Shown here in pieces: positions 33,870 through 44,153 of a DNA stretch of 64,000 nt. The position numbers and the translations under genes were made by a program. This stretch comes from Rhynchopus sp. YZ270_cl-10 (taxonomy: Eukaryota > Euglenozoa > Diplonemea > Diplonemida > Diplonemidae): positions 248,001 through 312,000 of the forward strand of contig OZ037843.1 of the NCBI GenBank assembly GCA_964035575.1, written 5' to 3'. The notes under the pieces were generated by a model. It made no database searches. It saw nothing but the letters and a program-made list of their open reading frames with translations, and had not been told where the DNA came from. Within the stretch, counting starts at the first letter, position 1. Each line of letters opens with the position of its first letter.

Positions 33870-34930
33870 TCACACGGCATCCATAAGCCCTTAGAGGACA
33901 AGATGCGCTACGATATGGAGGACCACAAAGGCATGGGCAGGGGCTAGATTCGATGTACAACAATGTCCTCTCCATGCCGGTAAATGGCACACCTGCAGGC
34001 AGAAATTAAGCCCTTAATGTTAGCGCATCACAAAATAAAGGGGTGGTGCTCATATCCCTTAGTAAGGGCTGGCGGATGCCGTGCTGCTGTTATAAAAATA
34101 AATTTGTTTCTTGGATAAAACCCTGAATTGTTTCTTTCTCAAGAATAACAAACAGAAGGGAGGAAACAGCCGCCTGGAAAATGAGTTGTTCCCCTAGCTA
34201 AAAAATAACAGACACAAATTTTAAACTCCGATGGAGGGGGGGCACCAAATGAAAAAGTGAAGTTCCAGCACCCACTGCATTCATATTTTTGTTGTACACA
34301 ACACACGTAGCAGTACGCGTACGGTTGTTAGGAAATAATACAGACCGAAATGTTTGGGCGGCTTCGGTTCGAATGATTGGAATTGTGTGTGTAGTTCAGA
34401 CATAACTACTGGCTCTTCTATCCTGTTCTTTACTCATTGTTTTCCTTTCATTGCCCTTTGCTTGGGGGATGCGTCCAATGAAAATCACGTCGTTTAGAAG
34501 AGCTCAAGAATGTAGGTTTTATTATTTTGGTGCCTCCCTCCTGCGAAGCGCGAGCAATAAATAAAGTTTAAAAAGGGGATGGGATACGTGTGGGTGGGTG
34601 AAGCAGATAAACTCTAGTAACAGAATTACTATTGTATAGAGACCACAAAAGCAAAGGCTGCACAGTATAACGTGTCAAGGGAAAATAAACAACGCAGATG
34701 CGAAACAAGGTTTTCCGTTCAGCACTCTGCGAATTTGTCCTGAAGTGAGTGGGGGTTGGTAACGGGACACATCGAAGTGGTATACAGGCTGTTTTTTGTT
34801 CTCTTTCAATTGAAAGCTTCGGTTTTTCTTGTCACTCTGCAAAAAAAGTACATAACGTTGGATTGGGCTTCTTTTCGTTAATTCTTAGGGACTCAACTCT
34901 TGTGGGGGTGGGAATGGGAATTAAATAACA
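33870..34930. repeat. K3 3' flank block with fragment and about 240-bp insert
   Basis: 33905-34010 is the plus-strand protein fragment related to 24469-24717. 34130-34290 and 34528-34930 match the K2 flank block. About 34290-34528 is extra sequence between short TTTTG repeats and includes GGTTCGAATGA, a weak pol III B-box match. No gene called. Confidence 0.5.
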
Positions 34931-35272
34931 CAAACCTGGTGTTACCGTACACCTGTCAAGGACATGTCAAGGACATGTCAAGGACCTGTCAAGGACCTGT
35001 CAAAATAGGGGGGGTGTGTCATTTTATAATTTGGTTATACAGTGGATTTTTTCCCCACAGTACTGTACTGTGTACTGTGTACTTCAGATAGTTTTGGACA
35101 CACATGTGACCCCACCGTGGAGAGCAATCGGCTCGCGCAATCAAAAGAAAGCAGAGAAAAGGGAAAATATAAAAGAAACAAGTTGGGTACCGTGCGCCTG
35201 CGGCGCTACCTGTTCCCTACCCCCCCATGATGTACTTATGTATATTCCACCTGATTTTGACCATGTTTGCCG

Positions 35273-35880
35273 GTGTGTACTGTGTACTGTGTACTGTGTA
35301 CTGGTGTACTGTGTACTGTGTACTGTGTACTGTGTACTGTGTACTGTGTACTGGTGTACTGTGTACTGTGTACTGTGTACTGTGTACTGTGTACTGTGTA
35401 CTGTGTACTGTGTACTGTGTACTGGTGTACTGTGTACTGTGTACTGTGTACTGTGTACTGTGTACTGTGTACTGTGTACTGTGTACTGTGTACTGTGTAC
35501 TGTGTACTGTGTACTGTGTACTGGTGTACTGTGTACTGTGTACTGTGTACTGTGTACTGTGTACTGTGTACTGTGTACTGTGTACTGTGTACTGTGTACT
35601 GTGTACTGTGTACTGGTGTACTGTGTACTGTGTACTGTGTACTGTGTACTGTGTACTGTGTACTGTGTACTGTGTACTGTGTACTGTGTACTGTGTACTG
35701 TGTACTGTGTACTGTGTACTGTGTACTGTGTACTGTGTACTGTGTACTGTGTACTGTGTACTGTGTACTGTGTACTGTGTACTGTGTACTGTGTACTGTG
35801 TACTGTGTACTGTGTACTGTGTACTGTGTACTGTGTACTGTGTACTGTGTACTGTGTACTGTGTACTGTGTACTGTGTAC
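35273..35880. repeat. 7-bp satellite (GTACTGT)n
   Basis: About 85 units of GTACTGT. Five 8-bp variant units (CTGG junctions at about 35301, 35351, 35422, 35521 and 35613) are spaced 50, 71, 99 and 92 bp apart, each a multiple of 7 plus 8. The last 260 bp are perfectly homogeneous. Because 7 is not a multiple of 3 and the unit makes no stop, frames are open on both strands (VYCVLCT and QYTVHST repeats); these are not genes. Confidence 0.97.
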
Positions 35881-36151
35881 GAAGGAAGAGGTCAACGCCC
35901 TACGTTGGCGCTGTGTCGAACCCCTCGCGCAGCTCCTTGTCCTGTAGGCAGAACGCTCGGATCCTGTCCTGCGTCCGCCTGTTGCTGGCCAGCGTCACCA
36001 CTCAATCAAAGTGTTCCTTCGTTACAGAATCGTACGTCGCATCGCTGCTGATGTGACAGGTGAGCTATTGGCCACGTACCGCCCCCACGTAGGCTTATGA
36101 TGTCCTCGACCATTCCCCAAACCCTTCCTCAACTGATACAGGGACGGCTGT

Positions 36152-36360
36152 TATGGTACTATGGTACTATGGTACTATGGTACTATGGTACTATGGTACT
36201 ATGGTACTATGGTACTATGGTACTATGGTACTATGGTACTATGGTACTATGGTACTATGGTACTATGGTACTATGGTACTATGGTACTATGGTACTATGG
36301 TACTATGGTACTATGGTACTATGGTACTATGGTACTATGGTACTATGGTACTATGGTACT
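36152..36360. repeat. 8-bp satellite (TATGGTAC)n
   Basis: 26 uninterrupted copies of TATGGTAC. It shares GTAC with the neighbouring 7-bp satellite. All forward frames are open (MVLWYYGT repeats) by arithmetic only. Confidence 0.97.
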
Positions 36361-36799
36361 ACCTATGATGCCTACATAGCCCAGAAGATGGCTATTTCCA
36401 GACTTCGGCCGGTTTTGAGCACTGCCCCTTCCTTAGTGGGTGATTTTCCCGGGCAAAAAAAAACCCCACTATAAAGCAAATTATAAAATGACACCCCCCA
36501 CTGTCGGGGACATGTCAAGGACCTGTCAAGGACCTGTTTCGGTTTCTTTTCGTTAATTCTTAGGGACACAACTCTTGTGGGGGTGGGAATGGGGATTAAA
36601 TAACACAAACCGGTTCCCTGCATTTTTCGGTATTAAAATCCTGAAAATACAAGGGGGAAAGTGTGTGTTGTCCATGACAGTTGCTCCCAGAGAACAAATG
36701 TATGGTTCTTTTAGCATCAATTCCTACTTCGATTGTTCTTGTTTTTTGCTGTTTGACTCGAACTTTGAGGCGGGAAATTGATACTGAGCAAAAGAACTG

Positions 36800-38632
36800 C
36801 TAGTGGGAGTGGGACAGGGTCTTAGCAAGCTTTGTCAACATGCTGATGACACTCTCCACCCCCACCTTCCCCATCGGAGGCCTGCCCTCTGGGGACATCT
36901 TGGTCATGCGCTCGATGAGAGAAACGAAGTCGTCTGGGACGCCAGGCACGCTCCTGACTCTTTTCATAGGAAGGGGCTGATTTAGCGTGCAAACCTCTAT
37001 CGCCAGTTCCATTATATTCCTGCACCACTCTCTGGGAGAGCGGCCGTCGACCATCCTCCACGCAGTGCAGCCCAATGAGTAGACGTCGCATGATGTGCTG
37101 ATCGACTGCTTCATCACCTCAGGTGCCATGTATCCACATGTTCCTGACGAACTCCCCTGCTCAGCTATGCTGCCTTGGCACGTCTGTGCAAGGCCAAGGT
37201 CGATCAACTTCACCACCCCCTGCATGTCGATCATGATGTTTGCGGGCTTCACGTCTTTGTGGATGAATTTACGACTGTGCATGTAGTGCAGTCCGGTGGC
37301 CGCACCCAACAGTACGTTGAACACCGTCTCCCACGGAAGCGAGGGCATGTCCTCCCACTCCTTAATCAGAGACTCGACGTCCTGCTTCAGCAGATCCATC
37401 ACAAGATAGAGCTTCCCCTCCCTTTCGCAGTAGTGCTGGCCGTAGCAGCGCGCCACATTCGGGTGGGAAAGGGCAGAGAGTGCCTTGACCTCACGTTCGC
37501 ATGCATCCTTCGAGATGGTCTGCACCTTGACAGCAACCTTCGTCGTCCCGTACTTCCCTTTGTACACGTCACCGAAGCCGCCGCCTCCTATCCTGTTAGC
37601 TAGTGCTGTGTCCACCTCGAAGTCGTGCCTGCCCAGCACCTGGATTGTGGCGGTGGCGGTGGCGGGCAGAGGCGGGGCAGAGGGGACGGGGGCTGTGCCT
37701 GCCCCACCTGCGGAGCCCCCGCTTGCGCGAGCCTCGCCTGCGATCGGCAAACGGGTCGTCGTTAGAGAACAGGAGACAATACCCTCACCGACCACTGGAA
37801 AACGGGTGACCACTTGGATGTCGGCGCAATTCTCGAGCAACAGTTTGATTTCTAAGTGTCCATTGGCGCGAGCAATATGAAGTGGCGTACATTCGTCCCA
37901 GTCTGTCGCTTCAATGTTTGCATGGTTCTCGACCAATAGTTTGCATACGTCTAAGTGTCCATTGCGGCAAGCATAATGAAGTGGCGTGCGGTTGTAGCTG
38001 GTTGTCGCTGCAATGTTTGCATGGTTCTTGAGCAATAGTTTGCATACGGCTAAGTGTCCCTTGTAGCAAGCATGATGAAGTGGCGTGGCTTTGTCGTTGT
38101 CTGTCGCTTCAATGTTCGCACGTTTCTCGAGCAACAGTTTGCATACTGCTAAGTGTCCATTGGCGCAAGCAAAATGAAGTGGCGTGGATTGGTTATTGCT
38201 GGTTGTCGCTTCAGTGTTTGCACGGTTCTCGAGCAATAGTTTGCATACGGCTAATTGCCCAAAGTAGCAAGCCTGATGAAGTGGCGTGGATTTGTTCCTG
38301 GTTGTCGCTTCAATGTTCGCACGGTTCTCGAGCAACAGTTTGCATACGGCTAAGTGTCCATTGGCGCAAGCATAATGAAGTGGCGTCCATTTGTCGCTGT
38401 CACAGCAATTAACATTCGCGTCGTATTTGATGCACAGTACCACGCAATTGATCAACCCCTGTTTTGCATAATAGATCAGAGCTGTCAGGTCCTCCTTCTT
38501 CGCATTTCTGTCGACACCAAGCTTCAGAGCTGCCTCCATTTTGCCAACATCGGAACTGAACAGAGCATTTTCCAGTCTCTCCATCGCATCACTTTTTCCA
38601 TTTGTAGTTGAATGGGGGGAGTGACCCGGCAT
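36800..38632 (-). CDS. Ankyrin-repeat protein kinase (K3)
   Basis: 610 aa from MPGHSPHSTTN, the same start as K1. Seven ankyrin repeats, then the linker and a complete kinase domain (GGGGFG, VAVK, HKD, DLG, APE). The last ankyrin repeat runs directly into CADIQVVTRFP, which elsewhere is the end of the MIB module of the ZZ genes, so this junction is a recombinant. Most of the kinase domain is nearly identical to K1/K2. A patch at about 36955-37140 (MKQSISTSCD ... NIMELAIEVCTLNQ) is clearly diverged while both sides match, which is a gene-conversion mosaic. Stop is TAG, then the C-terminus differs from K1 (KTLSHSH). Confidence 0.9.
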   Translation of the reverse strand: MPGHSPHSTTNGKSDAMERLENALFSSDVGKMEAALKLGVDRNAKKEDLTALIYYAKQGLINCVVLCIKYDANVNCCDSDKWTPLHYACANGHLAVCKLLLENRANIEATTRNKSTPLHQACYFGQLAVCKLLLENRANTEATTSNNQSTPLHFACANGHLAVCKLLLEKRANIEATDNDKATPLHHACYKGHLAVCKLLLKNHANIAATTSYNRTPLHYACRNGHLDVCKLLVENHANIEATDWDECTPLHIARANGHLEIKLLLENCADIQVVTRFPVVGEGIVSCSLTTTRLPIAGEARASGGSAGGAGTAPVPSAPPLPATATATIQVLGRHDFEVDTALANRIGGGGFGDVYKGKYGTTKVAVKVQTISKDACEREVKALSALSHPNVARCYGQHYCEREGKLYLVMDLLKQDVESLIKEWEDMPSLPWETVFNVLLGAATGLHYMHSRKFIHKDVKPANIMIDMQGVVKLIDLGLAQTCQGSIAEQGSSSGTCGYMAPEVMKQSISTSCDVYSLGCTAWRMVDGRSPREWCRNIMELAIEVCTLNQPLPMKRVRSVPGVPDDFVSLIERMTKMSPEGRPPMGKVGVESVISMLTKLAKTLSHSH

Positions 38633-39466
38633 TGCAACGGGTAGGGGACTGTTGGTATTGAAGTGATGCAAAAGCAGGTTTTGAAAATGGCATGAGGAGG
38701 CATGTGGCACCCTATTCGTACCGGGTGGCGAAGGGTTTGCGTTGTGTGTCCGTAAACCCGCAAACCCGTAAAGTGTTCACAAACAAGGGAACGAGAGGGA
38801 CACTGATGAATGATCCAGAACGGAAGGTTCAGGTCATAGGAGTGTGGATGGGTGTGGTGTGCAAAGAAGAAGGTGGGACGAGTGGTCTTTTGTCGCATGC
38901 TGGTTTTGCTGCTGGGCTCGTTTTTATTTTGTTTTATTTTTGTTTTTGTGTTTCCTTTGTTCCTCCATATCACGATCGTTTTGTACCCGCTCAACAAGCA
39001 TATTGTTCCAACGCATAGCTGATGTGCGCTGAGAGACAGAACAAAAACATGACAAAAAAGAACATCGATTGTGAGAAGGCAAGGAACGATAAAAGATGCA
39101 TAACAAAAGAGACGTGCCACTGCTGGCTGTCTTTATTAACCCTTAGCCAACGAGCAACCCGTACAGGGGTTGTTTTTTTTTTGGGGGTTTTATGAAGAAC
39201 ACCAGTAAACAATTTTTTTTGACAGTGCTGTACATAATCCCACTCATTTTTGCTGGAAGTCGTTGTCAACGGTCAACAACGTCGTACAGCCCACTTATTG
39301 TTTATGGGGGTGGAGGAAGACATAAAAAGGAAAAGTAGGAGTGCGGTTTTCAATTTCAGCATTGCGAAGGTGTGGTCAAGATGCAGAGCATGCACAACAG
39401 TCCTGTACATTGTCCCACTCATTTTTGCTGGAAGTCGTCAACAACGTCGTACAGCCCAACTGCGTA
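38633..39466. other. K3 upstream region and 3' region of pseudocyclase gene
   Basis: 38640-39110 is the promoter-containing segment shared with K1, including a truncated start of the small basic ORF. 39230-39480 carries a direct repeat of CACTCATTTTTGCTGGAAGTCGT twice (about 39240 and 39418), also present at about 54220 by the second pseudocyclase gene. No additional gene seen. Confidence 0.55.
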
Positions 39467-41242
39467 CTACTGAAGAGAGGCGACACAACTGAGGGGCACC
39501 GACGTGGCACACTGGCAGGCAAACAGAACACCACCCTTGACCGAAGCAGGCGTCACTCGTGCTGGTGTCTGAACGAACGCACCTGTGTGAGTCATCCCCT
39601 CCACGGTGTGTGCTGCCACCTCGCCCTTCAGGTACTTCCGCACTGCCTGGTTGTAGTCCTCCCAGTCCTTCTTCTCGCCTATCTGGTACATCCACTCATC
39701 AACGACAGCTGCAGCAGGTGCTTGCGTCTGCACCACCAGCTCAGCCACAACCTCAGGTTCGCAGTCTCGAGCAACCTCCACCTTGCACGGAAGCAGACGC
39801 AGGTTGTGTTCGCACTCAGCGTCGCTGAAGCACACCCTGTTGCAGACAACGTCGCACCCCAGCATACGTCCTGCACGTTCCATCCCGTGCACATCACGCA
39901 CAAGTGTCCCCACCATGCTGAAGCGGCGCATCACATCACAACCCATGTCACCACGCAGCACCTTCCCCATTGCAACACCCACGTTCACAGAGGCTGCCAG
40001 GCCAGCTCTCATGAGCATGCTTGCTGCGTGCAGTGCTGAGGTTGCGTGTGACCCACACGGCTTCGACGCGTTGAACGAGCAGTGGATCCTGTCCCCAACA
40101 AAGACGTCCACCATCCCACGTCTGCTGTCTGTTGCCTGCAGGGTCTTCAGAAGAACAGTTGTGAAGAGGTCGGAGAAGCGTGCACTGTCCTCCTCCAGGC
40201 GGTGCAGGGTGTCTTTGATGTTCAGTGTCAGCAGTGTTGCCTTTGTGGATGAGAGCAGGAGAGGCTGTGAACGGAAGGAAGTGCGTCGCACTGCAGCAGA
40301 CGTGCTCGATGTTGCCGCTGACACTGTGCTCTGATAGTCACTGTCAGTACCATCCAGCTCACCACCAGGTTCCACACATTCGTCCTTCTCATCCTCAAAC
40401 GGCAGACACGTCTTCGGGAGGTACGCCTTGTACACACGCAGGTTCTGCTCCAACTTCCGCAGTGCTGTCGTTATCCCCTCAGGCAGCTCACCACCGTGCT
40501 CCTCCAGCAGCTCCGCCACCTTCTCCACATCATACCCAGCCAGGAGCGAAGCGATGTCCTGCACTGTGTTGATGGTGCGCTGCATCGTTGCCTGCTCCTT
40601 CAGAACGTCACGTGCAAACCCTCTGGTCACGTAGAAGTCAAGCAAGAACACAACACCCGCTGTCAACAGCGCGCGTGGGGGGAAGTCCGCTGGACATGGC
40701 AAGGCCTCACAGCTGGCTAGTTTCGTCCATTGCGCCCTCCGTCCGTGTTCACCACCTTGTGGTGTCAGCCCGGGAATGTCAAACAAACCAAACCGGTAGC
40801 TTTCTTCCAAACCCAGCAACACCAGCCAGAACATACTGAAGCACACCAACCCAACTGTGTAGCGTGTGGGCACCTGCATCACAAGCAGCATGTCGACCAT
40901 AATCACGAGCAGGGGCCACTCCGAGCTGCCCATGGTCCGTGCGTCGAGGTCCCAGAGGAAGATGGGTGAGGCGAAGATGTACATCGCAGCCACGATGACG
41001 CCGCTTGTCAAAGGTTTGCGACACAACAACATCCCAAGTACACAGAGAGACGTGATTACCTGAATGGCAGCTGCAGCCATGTCTACCGGCTGCTCCATAC
41101 CCTCGTACATAACAAAGGAATACTCAACAGACGAGACCAGCAACACAAACGCACAGAACACAAACAGCAACTTCCGCTTCTTTCGCTCCTTCGTGCTGAG
41201 TGTGCCGTTCAGCGACAGCGCCTTCTCCAGAACGGCGCGCAT
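39467..41242 (-). CDS. Membrane protein with degenerate class III cyclase domain (P1)
   Basis: About 591 aa from MRAVLEKALSLNGTLST, the start conserved in P2; open upstream to 41344. The N-terminal half has about six hydrophobic segments, then the linker TMQRTINTVQDIASLLAGYD also found in the true cyclases here. The C-terminal half follows the class III cyclase plan (VDVFVGDRIHCSFNA for the GD-x-F strand; SVNVGVAMGKVLRGDMGCD). However, the first metal Asp is Asn (LTLNIKD where cyclases have FTDI), the adenine-selecting Lys is Val, and the Asn-x3-Arg pair is lost. It is predicted to be catalytically dead. Possible partner or regulator of the cyclases at 50-63 kb. Stop is TAG. Confidence 0.85.
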   Translation of the reverse strand: MRAVLEKALSLNGTLSTKERKKRKLLFVFCAFVLLVSSVEYSFVMYEGMEQPVDMAAAAIQVITSLCVLGMLLCRKPLTSGVIVAAMYIFASPIFLWDLDARTMGSSEWPLLVIMVDMLLVMQVPTRYTVGLVCFSMFWLVLLGLEESYRFGLFDIPGLTPQGGEHGRRAQWTKLASCEALPCPADFPPRALLTAGVVFLLDFYVTRGFARDVLKEQATMQRTINTVQDIASLLAGYDVEKVAELLEEHGGELPEGITTALRKLEQNLRVYKAYLPKTCLPFEDEKDECVEPGGELDGTDSDYQSTVSAATSSTSAAVRRTSFRSQPLLLSSTKATLLTLNIKDTLHRLEEDSARFSDLFTTVLLKTLQATDSRRGMVDVFVGDRIHCSFNASKPCGSHATSALHAASMLMRAGLAASVNVGVAMGKVLRGDMGCDVMRRFSMVGTLVRDVHGMERAGRMLGCDVVCNRVCFSDAECEHNLRLLPCKVEVARDCEPEVVAELVVQTQAPAAAVVDEWMYQIGEKKDWEDYNQAVRKYLKGEVAAHTVEGMTHTGAFVQTPARVTPASVKGGVLFACQCATSVPLSCVASLQ

Positions 41243-41917
41243 TGTCTCTACCCTCCACAGTGTGTCTCGAGGGGGGTGAATTGATGTAAAACAAAAATAA
41301 AATACCCTGTTGACGGTCAAATAGGACACCAGCTTCGATTGCAATCACCAAATCGCTGCCACGTATATTGGCTTACTCGCATCAGGCCAGGGCTGCGGAA
41401 GACACGCGCGGTGGGCTTTTTGGTGGAACCCCCTCCGCACAACAGCGGGACGTGACGACAACCAATCCTGACCGACAGTGAGGCCGAGTCCCTAGTGGGG
41501 CTGCTGGGGAGTATCCAAAGATATTCATCACGATGTGCACTAGTCAGCACCATGACATGGCTCTATTTACTCGTAAAGTTACTAGTGAAAACTGACTCGT
41601 CGGTGCCAGTAAAATGACAGCAAGAGTGCTCGTTAATGTACCAGCTAAATGAGGGGGAGGGGCGGTGGGTGTGCAAAGAGACAAATAGTTAAAAGAGGTG
41701 AGGGTGTTTCTGTTTTGTTTTTAAAAGCTTTGGTTGTATCATAGAACTTCAGACACACCGGCAGGGAAGTGGGCGAAACACACTGTTTTACACACAACAA
41801 GAAAAAGGGCATCAACACAACGAAACATAAAAAGTCGCCATCGCATAAGACACCCCTGCCACTTGATGAGGGTGTGCGTCGTGCAGCTTCAAGGTCGCAG
41901 TGCAGCAGCTGGCGGCG
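41243..41917. other. Intergenic, nothing recognised
   Basis: About 675 bp between P1 and the LRR gene. No conserved frame, repeat of note or RNA gene seen. It contains the P1 promoter side and the 3' region of the LRR gene. Confidence 0.5.
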
Positions 41918-42778
41918 TCACTCTGCGTGTCTCCGTCGCTTGCGGGATTCCTCCGGTGGTTCGTCCCTGCTGCGTTTCGGGCGGGCTTCCACCACTAACT
42001 TCTGCAGTTGGTTCCTCACTCTGCTCGACACAACATTGCTGCAGCCTGAGAGGTAGATGCTCTCCAACGAAGTGCATTCGTACAGGAAGCAGAACTTAAT
42101 GTGTGTGACACGGCTCAGTGGTGATAAGTCCAGTGTACACAAAGAACTGCATCCATAAAGGAATTTGCTCTCAATTTGTGTAACACGGCTCAGTGGTGTC
42201 AAGTCCAGTCTGCGCAAAGCACTGCATTCAGCAAGGAAGCTGGACCCAATTTGTGTAACATGGATGAACCCAGAGAGGTCGACGCTTGTCAATGAAGTGC
42301 AGGACTCGAGAAAGCCGTGCCCTATTTGTGTCACAACAGACACAGCACTCAGATCAAAGCTTGTCAATGATATCTCAGTGTCGTACAAGAAGCGAAAGGG
42401 AATTGCTGTCGTAACCCCCGCCTGCAGAAGCAAACACGCCACCTCAGGATCCTCCACACTCTCCAGCCTCTCGGCCGTGACGTCAGTCTCACCCAACGCA
42501 TGAAGTGCTGCAATGGCCTCGTACTTCGGTGTCTTCGTCCAGACAACCGTGTCCCCAGCACTCAGCTGCGTCATGTCGTATCCTTCGTCCATCACCTCCT
42601 CTCCGAAACACATCACAAAGGCGTCTTCGGGCAACCCCACTGCAGATGCGACCTTCCGACGCATCACCGCAGGTGTGTCATCCTCACCCAGCTCGACCGT
42701 ATGCTTCACTCCGTTCAACCCTTCGAGAGTCACATCCATCTGCACTGCTGTGTTAACAAAGCCTTTTCCCTGTTGCAT
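41918..42778 (-). CDS. Ubiquitin-like + BspA-type leucine-rich-repeat protein
   Basis: 286 aa from MQQGKGFVN (MDVTLEGLNG at 42739 is an alternative start). Residues about 14-82 resemble a ubiquitin fold (MDVTLEGLNGVKHTVEL ... LSAGDTVVW). About 135-255 contains five 23-residue BspA/LRR_5 repeats of the form FLxxCSSLxxLDLSPLSRVT. The C-terminus is strongly basic (RPKRSRDEPPEESRKRRRH), a likely bipartite nuclear signal. BspA-like LRR proteins are expanded in several anaerobic or free-living protists; most are surface or secreted, whereas this one lacks a signal peptide and looks nuclear or cytosolic. Function unknown; protein binding is inferred. Stop is TGA. Confidence 0.85.
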   Translation of the reverse strand: MQQGKGFVNTAVQMDVTLEGLNGVKHTVELGEDDTPAVMRRKVASAVGLPEDAFVMCFGEEVMDEGYDMTQLSAGDTVVWTKTPKYEAIAALHALGETDVTAERLESVEDPEVACLLLQAGVTTAIPFRFLYDTEISLTSFDLSAVSVVTQIGHGFLESCTSLTSVDLSGFIHVTQIGSSFLAECSALRRLDLTPLSRVTQIESKFLYGCSSLCTLDLSPLSRVTHIKFCFLYECTSLESIYLSGCSNVVSSRVRNQLQKLVVEARPKRSRDEPPEESRKRRRHAE

Positions 42779-43309
42779 TGGTGTGGGGTGGAGAAGGTGT
42801 GTGGGGGAAGGAACAAGAAGAAGGCAAACCTGCTGCCACCAAGACGGGTCTTTTTTTTCTTCCTCTTCTTATTTTTAACGAATACCTACAGTGCAGGAGG
42901 GTTCAGTGCTAGCACGTGACCCTGGTACTGCCTCAGACCACGTTTTCTTGTTCTACGTACCAGGGTTCCACAGCACTCAAGGCGGTGGAAAAAATGTATT
43001 TTTTTGTTATATCGACAATCACCTGCTAGTGCAGGATCTGTACTCGATGTCGCCCGAAGGCGCAATCTCTACTGTCTTTTTTTTTGAAAACTTTGACACA
43101 GCCCCCCCATCAAATTGACACTTTTCGGGGGAACGACTGATATACATCTCTGGATTTGAACAACAGTATACCAAGGGGCGAGTGGGTGCTTTCGAGCTTT
43201 TTTACATGCAAAAATTATTACGCATCCACTTGCCGTTTTGGATAAAGAAAACAAAGACGAAAGGGGTTTTGGGGGGAAGAGTTTAATTCTTGAACGCATC
43301 CCCACACTC
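42779..43309. other. Intergenic, repeat fragments only
   Basis: No gene supported. About 43005-43040 (TCGACAATCACCTGCTAGTG) also ends the window at 63973-64000. About 43210-43300 matches the segment at 5590-5670 of the left-hand segmental duplication. Confidence 0.5.
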
Positions 43310-44113
43310 TGTCACACCTTTTTTTCAACCTACCTTCCTTCACCCCCCTGTAAGGGCAACCGTAGGTGAAGTAAGGTATAGTATTGAAATCGATGTGGGG
43401 GGGGAGTAAAGGGTCAATTTTACAAAACCAGATTTTGAGGAAAATTTTAGCCGAAAATGGGCCCCACGTATAAGCAACCGGGCTCATATTTCTCAAAATT
43501 TAAGTGGTCAAAAAATTGTCCAATTTTCGAGATTGACCCCACCACTGCACGGGCGGAGCCCAAAAATGCAAATAAGGACCCTTTTTAATTTGTTCTCTTG
43601 AAATGTGTAATTTCATGTTTTCGCGAAAAAAATAACAACTGATCCTACAAGGGTTGAAGGAAGGTGGTTGAAAACAACAATAACAACAAGGACAAGTAAT
43701 TGCTAAGAAAAAAGCGGGTGTGCTGTGGAAAACTCCGCGCGATTTTCGAAACCACCGTAGCATCCTGGCGATTTGCTGGTGTAATCGATGTGTTGTAGTC
43801 TGTGCATTCTGTGTTCCTTCCGCACTGCTCCAACGACGACTACAATGTGGGGAGCCTGTGGACAAAAACGAGCTGGACCACGCCGAGCCTGCCGAGCGGG
43901 CGTCCAACAACGCTATCGAGCAGATGGTGCTGGACGAAGAGGACAGCCCCCCTTCTTGAACGTTTCAGATGCTGGCGTCCCAGTGGGTCTGGCAGTGTAC
44001 GAAGAGCGTTAGCATACCTGCAGAAGAGCAGAATGCTGGGCTTATTGTAGATTATTTCTACAGGATGGAGTTCCACATCACACCCCGTTTTTTTTTCCGA
44101 TAGCAATTACTTG
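43310..44113 (-). repeat. R-family dispersed repeat, copy 3 (inverted)
   Basis: Reverse-oriented copy of the 25636-26445 repeat, ending in the poly-T tract at 44112-44142. The acidic frame (KNELDHAEPAERASNNAIEQ then MVLDEEDSPPS, stop) reads here on the plus strand at about 43867-43959. It contains the GTGGTGGGGTCA motif inverted at about 43530-43550. Confidence 0.6.
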
Positions 44114-44153
44114 TTTTTTTTTTTTTTTTTTTTTTTTTTTTTGAAAAATTGTT

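Larger units (their letters stand above)
35003..36508. mobile_element. Satellite-bearing insert with inverted ends
   Basis: Both ends carry the same inverted segment (GTCATTTTATAATTTG next to a G-run) over about 45 bp with mismatches. The insert lies within a 12-bp direct repeat (CAAGGACMTGT type) present on both sides, and about 72 bp of flank-block sequence is repeated beyond it on both sides. Inside are the 7-bp and 8-bp satellites. About 35092-35212 is homologous to 17000-17118. About 35890-36060 is non-repetitive, and its minus strand reads VTLASNRRTQDRIRAFC. No transposase identified. Confidence 0.55.

Noticed and set aside
34367-34380. GGTTCGAATGA as the B box of a tRNA gene or tRNA-derived SINE
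   Set aside because: No A box at the right distance, no acceptor-stem pairing and no cloverleaf can be drawn. Kept only as a weak remark.
35016-36056. Long frames of VYCVLCT and QYTVHST repeats (up to 346 codons) on both strands
   Set aside because: They are produced by the 7-bp satellite, whose length is not a multiple of 3 and which contains no stop in these frames; composition and flanks are not those of a gene.
36097-36474. MVLWYYGT repeat frames
   Set aside because: Same arithmetic artefact, from the 8-bp satellite.
41243-41344. N-terminal extensions of the P1, P2, C1 and C3 genes upstream of the family-conserved ATG
   Set aside because: The upstream residues are not conserved between paralogues, while homology begins exactly at the conserved Met (for example ..LEKALSLNGT, MQHIPQ).
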